Source: Colletotrichum lupini
Lineage: Eukaryota; Ascomycota; Sordariomycetes; Glomerellales; Glomerellaceae
Assembly: GCF_023278565.1 (NCBI RefSeq)
Contig: NC_064680.1
Location: forward strand, 4,836,001-4,900,000
DNA: 64,000 nucleotides
Reading direction: 5' to 3'
The notes under the pieces were generated by a model. The model was not told where the DNA came from, did not search any database, and saw only the letters and a list, made by a program, of their open reading frames with translations. The position numbers were made by a program, and so were the translations under genes. Below are positions 1-11,434 of the stretch, in pieces; position 1 is the first letter of the stretch; each line of letters starts with the position of its first letter.

Positions 1-148
1 TATAAAAAAGAAAGTTAGAAAAGTAGAAAATCTAAAAAAAATTGGTTTTCTAGGATAATAAGAGTATATACTAATACTATATATTAATACTATATAAACG
101 ATATTAAGAATCGCCCGAGTAGCTAGTAAAAGCAGAATATAAAGATAA
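1..148 (+). mobile_element. B-family retroposon, 3' tail fragment (B1)
   Basis: This is the last ~150 bp of the B repeat, cut by the window edge. It carries the family's conserved blocks: the AGAAAGTTAGAAAAGTAG stretch, the ATACTAATACTATATATTAA stretch, then CGCCCGAGTAGCTAGTAAA and an A-rich tail (AATATAAAGATAAATA). The same blocks recur in about 20 places here. The right neighbour is Gypsy G2b sequence. Whether the copy is full length beyond the edge cannot be seen. Confidence 0.75.
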
Positions 149-1006
149 ATAAACTAATTTAAAAAGAGTTTATTAGTACTTAAATAGTAAATTAAATTAT
201 TTTTATAAAAGTAAGTAATAATTTTTATATAAAGAGTATTATAAAGTAGTATATTAAATAGGCCTTATTTAAAATATTTTTATTATTATAAATATAATAA
301 TATAATTATAAAAAGAACTTTTATAATTCCTTTTCTTAGGGCGACTTTTTAGTATTTATTTATTAATAATATATAAACCCCGAGACTTAAAAACGGGAAT
401 ATTATAAAGAGCTAAGGATAAAGAGGTTAAAAAGGAGCTAGACCCTTACTTAGTTCCTTATTAAGTAATTAGTAATTTATTATAACCTAAGTATAAAAAA
501 TATAGAAAGTTTAAAAATAGAAGTATACTAATTCTTTTTTAAATTACTATTTTAGTTATAAGACGATTTAATTTATTATAAGGTTTTAATTAAAAAAGTA
601 CGTAATACAGCCTACGAAATTAATAAATTATAATTATTAAATTAGTAAAAGGGTAGCGATTAGTTATAAAAAGATAATAAAAAGAGGTTATATTTATTAT
701 TAAAATAATTAAATTAAATATCCCCCTTTTATAAAAAAAAGAATAGGGAGAGCTCTAAGGGGCTAGGCTCTAGGGACTCGCTAAGAGTAATATTATAAAA
801 ACTATATAATAAGAGTACTTATACTAAGCTATTATAAAAGCGTTGTAATAATAATATTAAGTACTTTACGTATAATAAAATGGGCTATATATTTAATAAG
901 TATTAGAAAAAATAAGTCAAGAAATAAGAGTAATAATAAGCTAACGTACCCCTAATTAAAGCTAATATTAATAACTATTTAATAGGTTATTACTAAGCTA
1001 AGAATT
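149..1006 (+). pseudogene. G2b gag remnant with decayed CCHC zinc knuckle
   Basis: This is the RIP-degraded gag (capsid/nucleocapsid) part of G2b. At 862-903 one frame reads Y-F-T-Y-N-K-M-G-Y-I-F-N-K-Y, which has the C-x2-C-x4-H-x4-C spacing with every Cys and His changed to Tyr. That is what G-to-A changes do to TGC and CAC codons. The frame around it is closed only by TAA and TAG. The matching knuckle in G2c is at 36902-36943 and in G2a at 9375-9416 (minus strand). The N-terminal gag is missing. Confidence 0.7.
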
Positions 1007-1020
1007 ATATAAATTAACTT

Positions 1021-2242
1021 CCCCCCGACAGAGCAATCCGCCGGGGCCGTACTGTGTATTACGTATTAGGGAAAACTAAGTATAATACGCTTTATACTTA
1101 ACTACTAACTAAAATAGCTCTTAACCTTTTACTATATAAAGTCCTCTTAAGTTCTAGCTACTTATAGGGCGAGCTTTACTTACTTTAACGTATATAGGAC
1201 CTCTTAGTACTAGCTTACGTAAGTAGCTAGGTCTAATATAATCTGTTTTTTTATATAAATATTATTATTACCCGGGGGGTCTTATAAGAGCTATTTAAAG
1301 CGCTAGCTTATTACTCTAACCCTATATACTTCTAGCCCGTTTATTATAATTATTATAACTAAGTTAACGTCGATATATTAAATTTTAATATCTATATCAG
1401 CCTAGCTATTTATAACGTTCGTATTATTACTTAGCTAAATTCCGTACTATTAAAAAGTACTTTACTAATTCTTAAGTATACTTATATTAATTACGATAAT
1501 TATAACGTCGAGCTAGTTAAAGAGGGCGCCTAGCTTAAGAGGAGTAGACTTATTAACGAGCATTTTTAAAAAGTTCTAGCTTATTAATTATTAATTATAT
1601 ACTAGGAATAGAGTAGGTTCTTATTAAAGTAGTAGTTTATATATTAATAGGTTTATTTAGTAGATTTATTTAGTAAATTTGTTTAGTAGATTTATTTAGT
1701 AGATTTATTTAGTAGATTTATTTAGTAGATTTATTTAGTAGATTTATTTAGTAGATTTATTTAGTAGATTTATTTAGTAGATTTATTTAGTAGATTTATT
1801 TAGTTTAAATAAAAAGTAGCTTTAAGTAATATTAAAAGTAATAAGGATAAAAAAAGTCTTTACGAGCTCTAAAGAGTAGTAAATATTAACTTATTTAGCC
1901 CTTTTTCTAAAAACCTCTATATTACTATTAAAGTTTAGAACCTCTATAGTTAAGGGCTACCTCTAACTATTGCGGCCGACTATTATAGCTAACTATTATA
2001 GCTAACCTTTATTATCGACCTTTTTAGTTAGCGCCGCTACGTAACGAAGAGGGTAGCTTACTTATCCTAAATTAAATAGCGGTTTTCGTATTAAAATTAC
2101 TATATTATATTAAGCGCGTATTTAGGATATATTATACGTATTATATAATTAAAAAGTATATTATATTATATAATTTCTTTTAAAAACGTAATCCCGTTAA
2201 GGTCGATCTTTTATACTTATAAAGCCGGAAATAAACTACTAT
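1021..2242 (+). mobile_element. C-family retroposon-like element, full length (C1)
   Basis: The copy starts with the conserved GC-rich 5' end (CCCCCCGACAGAGCAATCCG) and ends with the conserved 3' block (GTCGATCTTTTATACTTATA, then an A-rich stretch and ACTACTAT). It is flanked by the 14-bp duplication ATATAAATTAACTT at 1007-1020 and 2243-2256. The uninterrupted target can be seen in G2c near 37045. The long duplication and the 5'-truncated sister copies suggest target-primed reverse transcription. I see no reverse transcriptase. It carries subfamily (ii) of the middle segment (CCCGGGGGGTCTTATAAGAG) and the longest 13-bp minisatellite of any copy. Confidence 0.8.
1651..1806 (+). repeat. 13-bp minisatellite inside C1
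   Basis: About a dozen tandem copies of a 13-bp unit (TTTAGTAGATTTA) lie in the second half of the C element. Other C copies hold far fewer units at the same place: two to three at 17276-17320, about three at 59815-59852, about six at 61155-61247, and several in C5 near 27390-27470. The array is therefore a variable-number repeat internal to the family. Confidence 0.85.
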
Positions 2243-2773
2243 ATATAAATTAACTTATTAAAAAATAAATAAGTATAAGTAATATACTTATATTAAGTAT
2301 TAAAAAAGTACTAATAAAAATAATTATAAAGAGTAGGGTAATAGTTTTACAAGGGGTTATTAAAAAGCTAATAAAAGTTAATATAAATATATACTCCGAA
2401 ATAGATATTATTAATACTAAGTTCGTAACCTGCTTAGGGTTAACCTTAGTTATTATTATAGTCCCTTTATTAAGGGATTTTTAAAGTAAAATTATAAGTT
2501 AAAAAAAGGTTTAATAATTAACGCTCTTCTTTATTAATTATTATAAATAGCTAAAGAAGATTTAATAACTATTTATTATAATTAATAAAAATAAAAAAAT
2601 AATAAACTTTTTATTATTATAATTATTAATAAGCTAGAAGGGTATTTATATTAATATTATAATAAATATATAATTATATAAGCTTATTTTTATTACTAAA
2701 CTAGAGGTAATAGCTTATAATATTATTAAAAATCGTAAAAAGGCTTACGTATTATAGATTATTATTATTAAAA
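2243..2773 (+). pseudogene. G2b protease / start of reverse transcriptase, degenerate
   Basis: This G2b segment lies between C1 and G2a and matches 37068-37549 of G2c and about 9240-8780 of G2a. A frame near 2390-2460 reads EIDIINTKFV-C-LGLT, resembling the strand after the DSG active site of retroviral-type aspartyl proteases. The DSG triad itself is not preserved. It ends at the TAAAA target duplication of G2a (2769-2773). Assignment to protease rests on position and this weak motif. Confidence 0.5.
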
Positions 2774-2963
2774 TATAAGAGATTAGGCTATGAGTACTTA
2801 ACTAGTAAGGTTATAATATAGGTATGGGTATATTATAAAATTAAAGCTTATAGAGTCCTTTATAAGGGCTCTACTTCTTAAAAAGTTCTTTTATAATATA
2901 ATCCGTATACTAGTTATTAAGTTATTAGCGTCCTATTGCCGGCTATATCCCGAATTTATTATA
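2774..2963 (-). repeat. G2a 3' LTR (190 bp)
   Basis: In the sense (minus) direction it begins TATAATAAATTCGGG and ends AATCTCTTATA, which are RIP versions of TGTAATGG...CTCTTACA. It pairs with 10684-10873, and both are exactly 190 bp. Little-mutated solo copies of this LTR are at 26353-26542 and 29529-29718. Confidence 0.9.
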
Positions 2964-2977
2964 ATTACTCCCCCCTT
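2964..2977 (-). promoter_or_regulatory. G2a polypurine tract
   Basis: On the minus strand AAGGGGGGAGTAAT sits directly upstream of the 3' LTR, as expected of the plus-strand primer of an LTR retrotransposon. The matching tract of G2c (AAAGGGAGAGTAAT) is at 62076-62089. Confidence 0.75.
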
Positions 2978-3779
2978 ACGTAACTTTAGTCCCTAAAGTT
3001 ATTACGTAATATCTTTTTTTAATACTAATAATAAACTATTAACGTCGTTATTTATAATAGATTCCGTAAGGCGTTAATAATATCCTTTCTTACCTAGGAA
3101 TAAAGTATTACTCCTATCTCCTTATTTAATAAATACCTTATTATTATTATTTAATAATAGCGTATTAATTAGTTACTAAGTTAGTAATATATATTTATAA
3201 TACAGTATTCTAATTATTATAATATATAAGAGCCTACCTAACCTCGCGGTTATTATTATTACTAGGTTATTAAGTATAGTAAAAGATTTTCCTCTCGTTA
3301 TTAGTCGCGTATTTACTTTTTCTTCTCTCTTTTTATTTAGTAACCGTTCTACGAATTCTTTTTTATATAACTATACTTCTCTTCTTATAATATTCTAATT
3401 CCGTATCGTTTCTTAATTACGACTCTCTTATTATACTATTATTAAGTATTTACTAAAATATTTATTATTTTGCGTATTTAAAATATACTTAATATAGAGT
3501 ATAATCCTAAAAAGGGCTTTTATAATCTCTATAATAATACTCCCTATATACGCTACTTAGCTAGCCTATATTATAATATTAACGAGCTCGTTTATATTGC
3601 TAATACTTATATTACTAAGTATATTATTTATTAAATTAATAAGAAGAAGTGTTTTATTATAAGTCGTCGAGTCCTTACTAATCCGTTACCGAAATATTAG
3701 CTAATAATATCTCTTAAGTACCCGAGGAGCTATATAGCGCTGCTTAGTTTATTTAAAATACTTTTATAAAGTTCTATAA

Positions 3780-5187
3780 TACCGAGGAATAGAATAGCCT
3801 TAACTCTTATAAGCGCGGCCGCGTTTTTTATGTTTTTAGCTATATTACTAATATATAAGAAAAGGTCGCTACTTATATTACTAACCCGTTAATAAGTAAT
3901 AAAATAAAAAAGGTCTATTTTAAATAAGCTACTTTCTAAAAGCTCGCTATTTACCGTAAGTATTTAAACTTATTAATCTTAATTATAGTAAGTTATTAGC
4001 GATCGTTTAGTAAATTTTCTTTTTATTAACTTAGATTTCTCTTTTTAAGCTAGTATTTTTAATATTAATAATAAGACTAAGATTATCTCCCGCCTTAGTT
4101 ATTTCTAACTAGCTTATTTTTATAATAATAGCTATATAACCGCTCTATAAAATAACCTTAATACTCTAGTTTAGTACTATAAAAAGACTCTTAAGGGTAT
4201 TATTATTACGCATATCTAAGAGTTTCTTATTTTCCCTACTTTTTATAAACGCGTTACTAAGTTCTTAGTAAATAAGGTATTTATTTATACCGTTATTATA
4301 TATAGCGCTACCCCTATTTCTTATAGTCCTAAGACTCGGACTTTTATTAAAAAGCGTACTCTTATTACTAACTATATTCTTAATAATAATAACGAGCGGG
4401 ACGACTTTAGGTTTAAGTTTAATAAGTCCTAGTATAAGGATACCGAATTTAAGGAGCTCGGTAGTAACTTAGAAAATTCTTTTTTTTAGTATTATAGTAA
4501 GCGCTATTACCTTAATATTAATAACTCGCTAACCTTTACTTATAACGCTCTCTTTAATATAAATAAAAGTACCTTAGCCCTTAATTATATTATTTTAAAT
4601 TTTAATAAGGCTAGTATTACGCTTCTCTTATTTTAAGTAAAGGCTTTATAACGGCTTAATAAAACTATTATTTATATTAAAGTTAAAGCTACGGGTTATA
4701 ATAAGTAGTTCGACGTTAATAAGTTCTTTATAAATATTAATATTACTAAGGTCCTTTAGCTTAACTAGGACTACGAGAGCGTTACTTTAAATAACGTCCC
4801 CCGTCCCTAACTTATTATTAATAATAATAGCGTTACGCCCCTTACTTTACCTCTTACTCTACCTCTTATTATAGCTCCTATTATGCTTCTTATTATAGCT
4901 CTCGTTATACTTCTTATTATAGCTCTCATTATACCTCCCGTTATACCTCTTATTATAGCTCTTATTATGCTTTTTATTATAGCCTCTAATAGCGACTAGG
5001 TAGCGAACGCTTTATAAACTGCTATTATTAATATATATAATACTCTGCATAACTTCGACCGCCTCTTTCTTACTTATTATAATATTAATAAAATTAACGG
5101 CCTTATTTTAAGTAATTAACTAAATATACGTACGAAGCCTCCCCGCTTCTTACTTACTAAGCGGACTACTATTACTAATTATTAAGT
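3780..5187 (+). pseudogene. Antisense reading frame between integrase and 3' LTR of G2a
   Basis: On the + strand, opposite to gag-pol, a protein-like frame runs from about 4000 to 5187, closed only by TAA and TAG (RIP-type stops). Another part at 3780-3970 is joined by a shift of frame. Recognisable blocks are K-K-V-Y-F-K and K-L-A-I-Y-R-K-Y-L near 3900-3965, then N-E-R-D-D-F-R-F-K-F-N-K-S near 4390-4430. At 4840-4985 a low-complexity 24-bp tandem repeat (CTTCTTATTATAGCTCTCGT and variants) probably once coded a Pro/Thr-rich region. The same frame exists, antisense, in G2c (57603-59190, minus strand). The complementary strand is also fairly open, so the coding strand is inferred from how protein-like the translation is. 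I do not recognise the protein. The start codon is not determinable. Confidence 0.55.
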
Positions 5188-5339
5188 TTTAAAAATATAT
5201 ACTAAAGCCGTTATTATTATTACTAATATTATATAAGTTACTCCCTTTACGTAGTTAGATCTTAGCGATTTCTTAGTAACGTATTACTAAGGGTTATAAT
5301 ATTATATCTTTTTTTTAAGGATTGCGCTAAGCTAAATAA

Positions 5340-8300
5340 AAAAGGTTTTATAATATATTATTAATTAACTTATTTTTAGTAACCTTTTGTTACGAACTTA
5401 ACGTTTATTATCCTATTTTATATATACCTTTTTTTTATAATATTTAAATTTATTAACTACTTTTATTACCCCTTTAAAATACTTAATAAGCTCCTACGTA
5501 TTATACTTAGTAAGCTATTTAGCTTATTTAACGAGATATTATAAGTTTCCTCCCTCGCTTTATATTATAATAATTTCTTTAACTTTTTAAATATTTTACT
5601 TATCCTCTAACTCCGGGAGATTTATTATTTAGTTACTAACTGTTCGGTAATTTCTTTATAACTTAAGCTAAGAAACTAAGAAAATATTATATATTTTTTA
5701 ATACTACTTTAATAAATATACTTAGTAAGCCTATTTCCTTACCCTTTTAGCTATTACTATTTTAATATATCTCGGCGCTAATTTATTATTTTTAAATCGT
5801 ATATTCTTTATTAATAAGCTAACGACCTCTCTATAATTAAACTCCTTTAGGGTATATTTTTTATTATAATAAACTACTTAGCTTTTAAAGGCTTATGCTT
5901 ACGCTCGCATAGCTTAAGCCCTAATCTCCCTAATTTTCTAAACCCTTTCCCGAACCCCCTAGACTATAGCCTTATAATTAGGTATATATTTAACGTACTT
6001 AGAGTAATAGCTATATAATACTATATATAAGGACACTTTTATAATAGAGTATTAGCTATTATTATATATAAACTCGGCCTCTTCTAGCTACGCTACTTAC
6101 CTATTTAGCAAGCCTTTAGTATAAATCCTTAAATACTTTTTTAATATTTAATAAGTTCGCTCCGTTTAGCTATCCGTTTATAAGTAATACATAGTAAATA
6201 ATTAGTAACGTATTACCTATTTTTTAGTAAACTCTTTTTAAAATGCGCTTATAAAGAGCTTATCTCTATCCGTAATAATACTTTTAGGTATACTAAACTT
6301 ATATTTAACCTCTTAGTATAAAATACTTACTATTTATATTAAGTTAAGTATTTTAATAATAAGTAAGAACTTTGCGAACTTTATTATATAATAGATAATA
6401 ATTAAGATATTATCGTACTCTGCGCCGTTATTATAAGCGTTTAGTAATAACCCTATAATAAAATTTATAAATATTTCCTAAAATAAATATAAGGGTAGTA
6501 ATAATTATTATAGTTACCTATACGGCTTATATCTTAGGGTTATAACTCCTAAATAATATTTATAGTTCTTAACGTATTTCTAAATATTTCGTTAAATATT
6601 TTCTCAATAGAACTTCTTTTAGATTAGCTTAAGAGTTTTTATAGCTCTTATATAACTTACCCTATAGTCGTTATAGTATTAGTAAAAGATCTCTATTTAA
6701 AAAGACTCTATTTAAAAAATAATAAGTCTTTTTTTAAAAAATAATATGCCCTATTTATTAAGTAAATATGCTTTTAGCTCGCCGGCCGTAGTACGAACTC
6801 TTACTAATTATAATATATAAAACTCGTTTTTAGCCTATAGTCCTCTAATAAGCTCCTTAGTTTTTAATAAAAAATAAGAAGCGAATGCCGTTTTACCCTT
6901 TATAAGCTCTTTTATAACGGGGCATAGGATATACTATTTTAATATAATAACCCTAGCTTTATCCGACTCCTCTTTATCCTTACTAAACTATCGACGAGCG
7001 TTTATTAATAACTCTCTTATTTTTTTACTTTAAATTATTATAGTAATAACTATTATTATTTTATTAATACGCCCTATAATACGTTATTAATATAGGGGAG
7101 AGGATTCCCTATCCTTAGAGCTAGCTAATATTTAGCTAGGATTATAAAGGGAGGCTTTAATTACTTAAACGTATACTTTAGTAGTATTATTTTATCTTTT
7201 TAAGCTAATTATCCTTTACCGGACGTCGGGTAGTAGTTCGCTAATAAGACGTAGCTTCTAAGTTAGTATAAAGAGGACGTTTTTATAAAATACTTCCCCC
7301 TCTATATAATTTAGCTTTTTAAATAGACCGTCCGCTGGGTTTATTTTCCCTAGCTAGTATTTTAAATTAAAATTAAATACTAATAGTTTATGTATTTACT
7401 TTATAAGCCTTTCCTAAAGGTCCCGCGCTAATATACTAATCACTGCCTTAAGTACTTAGTAATTTATTAGAACTATAAACTTTTATAAAAAGCCCTAAAA
7501 ATAATAAGCCTAGTACTCTAGCCCTTTTATTATAATAAGTAGTTCTTATTAGCCTATAGCCTATTACTACTCCGTATCTATAAGCCTTTATAACTAATAA
7601 GTAACGGGTTATTATTCTCTATTAGCCTATTATAATAAGATTATTATAATAGCTTTAACTAAAGCGTCGGTTTTTACTTATATAATACGTTATAAATTCT
7701 AATACGTAAATACGGTTACTAAGGTAAAAGCGACCTTTAGCTAATTAAATACCTTGTCTACTTCTTTAGTCTACTAAAAGTCCCTTATTTACCCCTTTTT
7801 TATTTTTAGTAATATTATTATTAATATAATAATACCCGAGTATTTAGTAATAAACTTCTAATAGAAATTATAGAACCCTAGGAATACTTAGATATCCCTA
7901 ATAGACTCTGGTACCTTTTAATTAGTAATCGTTCGCACTTATAACGAGTTAATCTCGATTCTTTTTAGTATAATAATATAACTTAAGAACTCGACCCTTT
8001 TTTAATAGAACGAGTATTTTAATAATTTAGTAAAAAGCCTGTATAAACGCAAATATTAGAGGACCTTTTTAATATCCTCTATATACTACTCCTTTATTAT
8101 TAAGTAGATTATTAAATCGTCTATATATACTATATAATAAGTATTTAATAAGTCGGCGAGTGCTTAGTAAATATATACTTAGAACGTCGCGGGTACGTTC
8201 GTTAGCCTAAAAAGTATAATAGTATACTTAAAGTAACCGTATTAGCTCTAGAACGCTATTTTTTATCGGTCTTCCTTTTTAATTTAAATATAATAATAGG

Positions 8301-9100
8301 TATCCTTAATATTTATTTTTAAGATCTATTTCGCTTTATAAAGCCTATTTAAGAGCTTATTAATGAGCGGTAGTAAGTATTAATTTTTTATAGTTACTTT
8401 ATTTAGCCCGTAGTAGTTTATATAAAGGTATAGCGTACTATCCTTTTTTAATATAAAAAGGATCGGTACCCTAGCTTTATTAATTAAAAGTATAATACGA
8501 CCGTTCGCTAGGTTTTTAGTAATATATATACAAAGCTTATTAAGTTATTTCTTACTTAATAAATAAATAAGACTATACGGTAGTTTAGTATTTAGAATTA
8601 GGTCGATAGAGTGTTTTACCCTGCTATATAACTGCGGTCCTTTTATTAATTACTCGTTAAACGTCTCTATTTCTAATTAAAGTTCTAGTAATAAACCCCC
8701 TCGTAGTTTAGTTTTTATTACCCCCACAATACTTCTTATAGTAATAATATATAATATATACGCCTTCTCGTAATTCTTAACGATATTACGAGCTATTACC
8801 TCTAGTTTAGTAACTAAGATAGGCTTATACGACTATATATTCGTTATTATATTAATACGAATACCCTCTTAGCTTATTAATAGTTATAATAATAAGAGGT
8901 TTATTATTTTTTTATCCCTATTAACTATAGCGAATAGTTACTAAATCTTCTTTAGCTATTTATAGTAGTTAATAAGGAAGAGCGTTAATTAATAAGCTTT
9001 CCCCTAGCCTACGGCTTTATTCTAAAAATCCCTTGATAAGGGAGCTATAGTAATAGCCGGAGTTAACCCTAAGTAAGTTACGAGCTTAGTATTAATAATA
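5340..9100 (-). pseudogene. G2a pol (protease, RT, RNase H, integrase), RIP-degraded
   Basis: Minus-strand pol of G2a. The RT catalytic motif Y-I-D-D followed by L-I-I-Y is intact at 8116-8127. Upstream (about 8500-8250) lie RT landmarks: P-I-L-F-I-L-K-K, the Y-x-G-L-N block, and N-V-P-A-T-F-Q preceding the catalytic site. The integrase catalytic block D-R-D-K-L-F-I-S is intact at 6262-6270 and onward, where the family has an Asp in this position before a phenylalanine-rich stretch. Stops are TAA and TAG only. The gene acted in reverse transcription and integration of the element. G2a keeps both catalytic motifs, which G2b and G2c have lost. Confidence 0.85.
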
Positions 9101-10683
9101 TCTATTTTAAAGTATATATTAATATTAACTTTTACTAGCCTTTCGGTAATACCTCGCAGAACTATTACCCTACCCTTCGTAATTATTCTTATTAATACCC
9201 TCTTAATACTTAGTATAAGCGTATTAGGTATATTACTTATATTTACTCGTTTTTTAACGAGTTAACCTTTATAACTCTTAGCTTAGTAATAACCCGTTAG
9301 ATAGTTATTAACGTTAGCTTTAATTAGGGGTACGTTAGCTTATCGTCGCCCCTACCTCCCGACTTATTCTTTTAGTACTTACTAAATATATAGCCTATTT
9401 TATTATATATAAAGTACTTAATATTACTATTATAACGCTTCTATAATAGCTCGGCGCGAGCACTCTTATTATATAGCTTTTATAATATTACTCTTAATAA
9501 GTCCCTAGAGCCTAGCCCCTTAGAGCTCTCCCTACTCTTTTTTTTATAAAAGGGGGATATTTAACGTAATTACTTTAATAATAAATATAGCCTCTTCTTA
9601 CTATCCTTTTATAACTAGTCGCCGCCCTTTTACTAATTTAATAACTATAGTTTATTAGCCTCGTAAGCTATATTATATACTTTTTTAATTAAGACCTTAT
9701 AATAAATTAAATCGTCTTATAGCTAAGATAGTAGTTTAAAAAAGAACTAATATACCTCTACTTTTAAATTCTCTATATCTTTTATACTTAGGTTATAATA
9801 AATTACTAACTACTTAGTAAAGAACTAAGTAGGGGTCTAGCCCTCTCTTAGCCTCTTTATCCTTAGCTCTTTATAATATTCCCGTTCTTAAGTCTTAGGG
9901 TCTACGTATTATTAATAAATAAATACTAAAAAGTCGCCCTAAAAGAGGGGATTTTAGAGGCTCTTTTCGTAATTATGTTATTATATTTATAATAATAAGG
10001 ATATCTCAAATAGGGCCTATTCGATATACTATTTCATAGTGCTTTTTATACAAAGCTTATTACCTACTTTTATAATAATAATCTAGTTTATTACCTAAGT
10101 ATTCGTAAACTCTTCTTTAATCGGTTTATAATTATAAAAAGAGGCTTTTTATATTCTCATTAACTTAGATATATTACCGGCCGCTTAGTAAGCTATTAAA
10201 CGAGCTCTTCGTATTAACGCTATTCTTAGTTTCGATTTTTAATTATTATTTTTATTATCTTATAAAAGTAAGTTATTATTAGGCCTATAGGGTTTACTAA
10301 ACTAGCTATTTTAGTACTATCGGCACTTTTATACGTACCTTAACCTCGTATATTGAGTAATTAGTTATTAATAAACGCCCCGTTTATAATAAATAAGGTC
10401 TTTAGGGTATTAATAAGGTAACTAGCTTATAAGGGTAATCTACCCCGATTATCTTCTTCGTTTAGCTCTTCCGTAAACGCTAGTATTTAAATAAAACTCG
10501 CCCTATAATAAGCTCGTTCTCCCGGATAAAATAGGGTTAAATAGTTAACTCTAAATAGCTATAACTCGTTAGTACTAATAGCTCTTTATTAATAACTAGG
10601 CGTCGTTTTATTAATATTCCGTTTGTTTCTATAATTTATTATTATTTATATTAGTTACTCCGTAGAAATAGAAGCTTTAAAAT
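9100..10683 (-). pseudogene. G2a gag, RIP-degraded
   Basis: This is the minus-strand region between the 5' LTR and protease, collinear with 34602-37060 of G2c and 149-1006 of G2b. A zinc-knuckle footprint with C-x2-C-x4-H-x4-C spacing, all Cys/His turned to Tyr, lies at 9375-9416. In the family this protein forms the capsid and binds RNA. The N-terminal boundary is not clear, and no start codon can be chosen because ATG is largely destroyed by RIP. Confidence 0.7.
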
Positions 10684-10873
10684 TATAAGAAATTAGGCTA
10701 TAAATACTTAATTAATAAGGCTATAATATAGGTATAAGTATATTATAAAACTAAAGCTTATAAAATCCTTTATAAGGGCTCTACTTCTTAAAAAGTTCTT
10801 TTATAATACGATCTATATATTAGTTACTAAGTTATCGGCGTCCTATCGCCGGCCGTATCCCGAATCTATTATA
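10684..10873 (-). repeat. G2a 5' LTR (190 bp)
   Basis: This is the partner of 2774-2963. In sense direction it starts TATAATAGATTCGGGATACG and ends CTTATA. TAAAA follows it on the + strand, completing the 5-bp duplication. Confidence 0.9.
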
Positions 10874-11070
10874 TAAAAGTATTATAAAGATAATAAAAAC
10901 TAATCTATAAAGGGGTTTATTATTAAAACTTTAATTCGAAATAAAAACGTTTAATAAGTAGTTAGTAAAAGGACCGTAATTATATAGCGGGGTAAAATAC
11001 TTAATTAACTTAATTCTAAGTACTAAACTATTATATAGCCCTATTTATTTATTAAATAAGAAATAACTTA

Positions 11071-11267
11071 GCGCTTAGTATCGCCGTTAATAATATATCT
11101 AGCTTGAACTTTGTAAGAGGGAAAGTTAGAAAGGTAGAAAATCTAAAAAAAAAAAATTAGTCTATCGAGATAGTAAGAGTATACACTAATACTATGTATT
11201 AATACCGTATAAATAATACTAAGAATCGCCCGAGTAAATAATAAAGGCAAAACATAAAAATAAAATA
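11071..11267 (+). mobile_element. B-family copy, 5'-truncated (B2)
   Basis: This 197-bp 3' part of B is flanked by the 16-bp duplication AATAAGAAATAACTTA (11055-11070 and 11268-11283), inserted in the RT region of G2b. It ends in an A-rich tail (AACATAAAAATAAAAT). It starts about 10 bp upstream of the usual short-form 5' end (CGCCGTTAATAAT), so its truncation point is slightly different. Its target is intact in G2c near 38560. Confidence 0.88.
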
Positions 11268-11342
11268 AATAAGAAATAACTTAATAAGCTTTACGTATAT
11301 ATTATTAAAAACCTAGCGAACGGTTATATTATATTTTTAATT

Positions 11343-11434
11343 AGGAATTAATATACGGGCATTATAAATTAATATACGGGCGTCGCTCTTATACGGGCGT
11401 TAGTATTTTACTTTTTAATTAGTTTAAAAAAAAT
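11343..11434 (+). repeat. M1 left terminal inverted repeat
   Basis: It starts AGGAATTAATATACGGGC and contains three spaced copies of ATACGGGC, the middle one followed by GTCGC. It is nearly the reverse complement of 14681-14772. Most differences are C/T or G/A, consistent with RIP after insertion. It ends with TTTTTAATTAGTTTAAAAAA. Confidence 0.88.

Larger units (their letters stand above)
2774..10873 (-). mobile_element. G2a: complete Ty3/Gypsy LTR retrotransposon, minus strand
   Basis: This 8.1-kb element has two 190-bp LTRs (2774-2963 and 10684-10873) and a perfect 5-bp duplication TAAAA (2769-2773 and 10874-10878). It inserted into G2b in the opposite orientation. Read on the minus strand, the order is 5' LTR, gag with zinc knuckle, protease, reverse transcriptase with an intact Y-I-D-D, RNase H, integrase with an intact D-R-D, then a ~2.2-kb extra region carrying a frame on the opposite strand, the polypurine tract and the 3' LTR. 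RT before IN places it in Ty3/Gypsy. It is RIP-mutated throughout and not autonomous now, though less decayed than G2b. Confidence 0.92.

Noticed and set aside
1021..1060. GC-rich C 5' end as a tRNA- or 5S-derived pol III promoter
   Set aside because: I could not find A-box and B-box spacing in the first 150 bp, so a tRNA or 5S origin is not supported.
1651..1806. Tandem array as a CRISPR or telomeric repeat
   Set aside because: The units are contiguous 13-mers without spacers and do not resemble TTAGGG. The array sits inside a mobile element in a eukaryotic repeat cluster.
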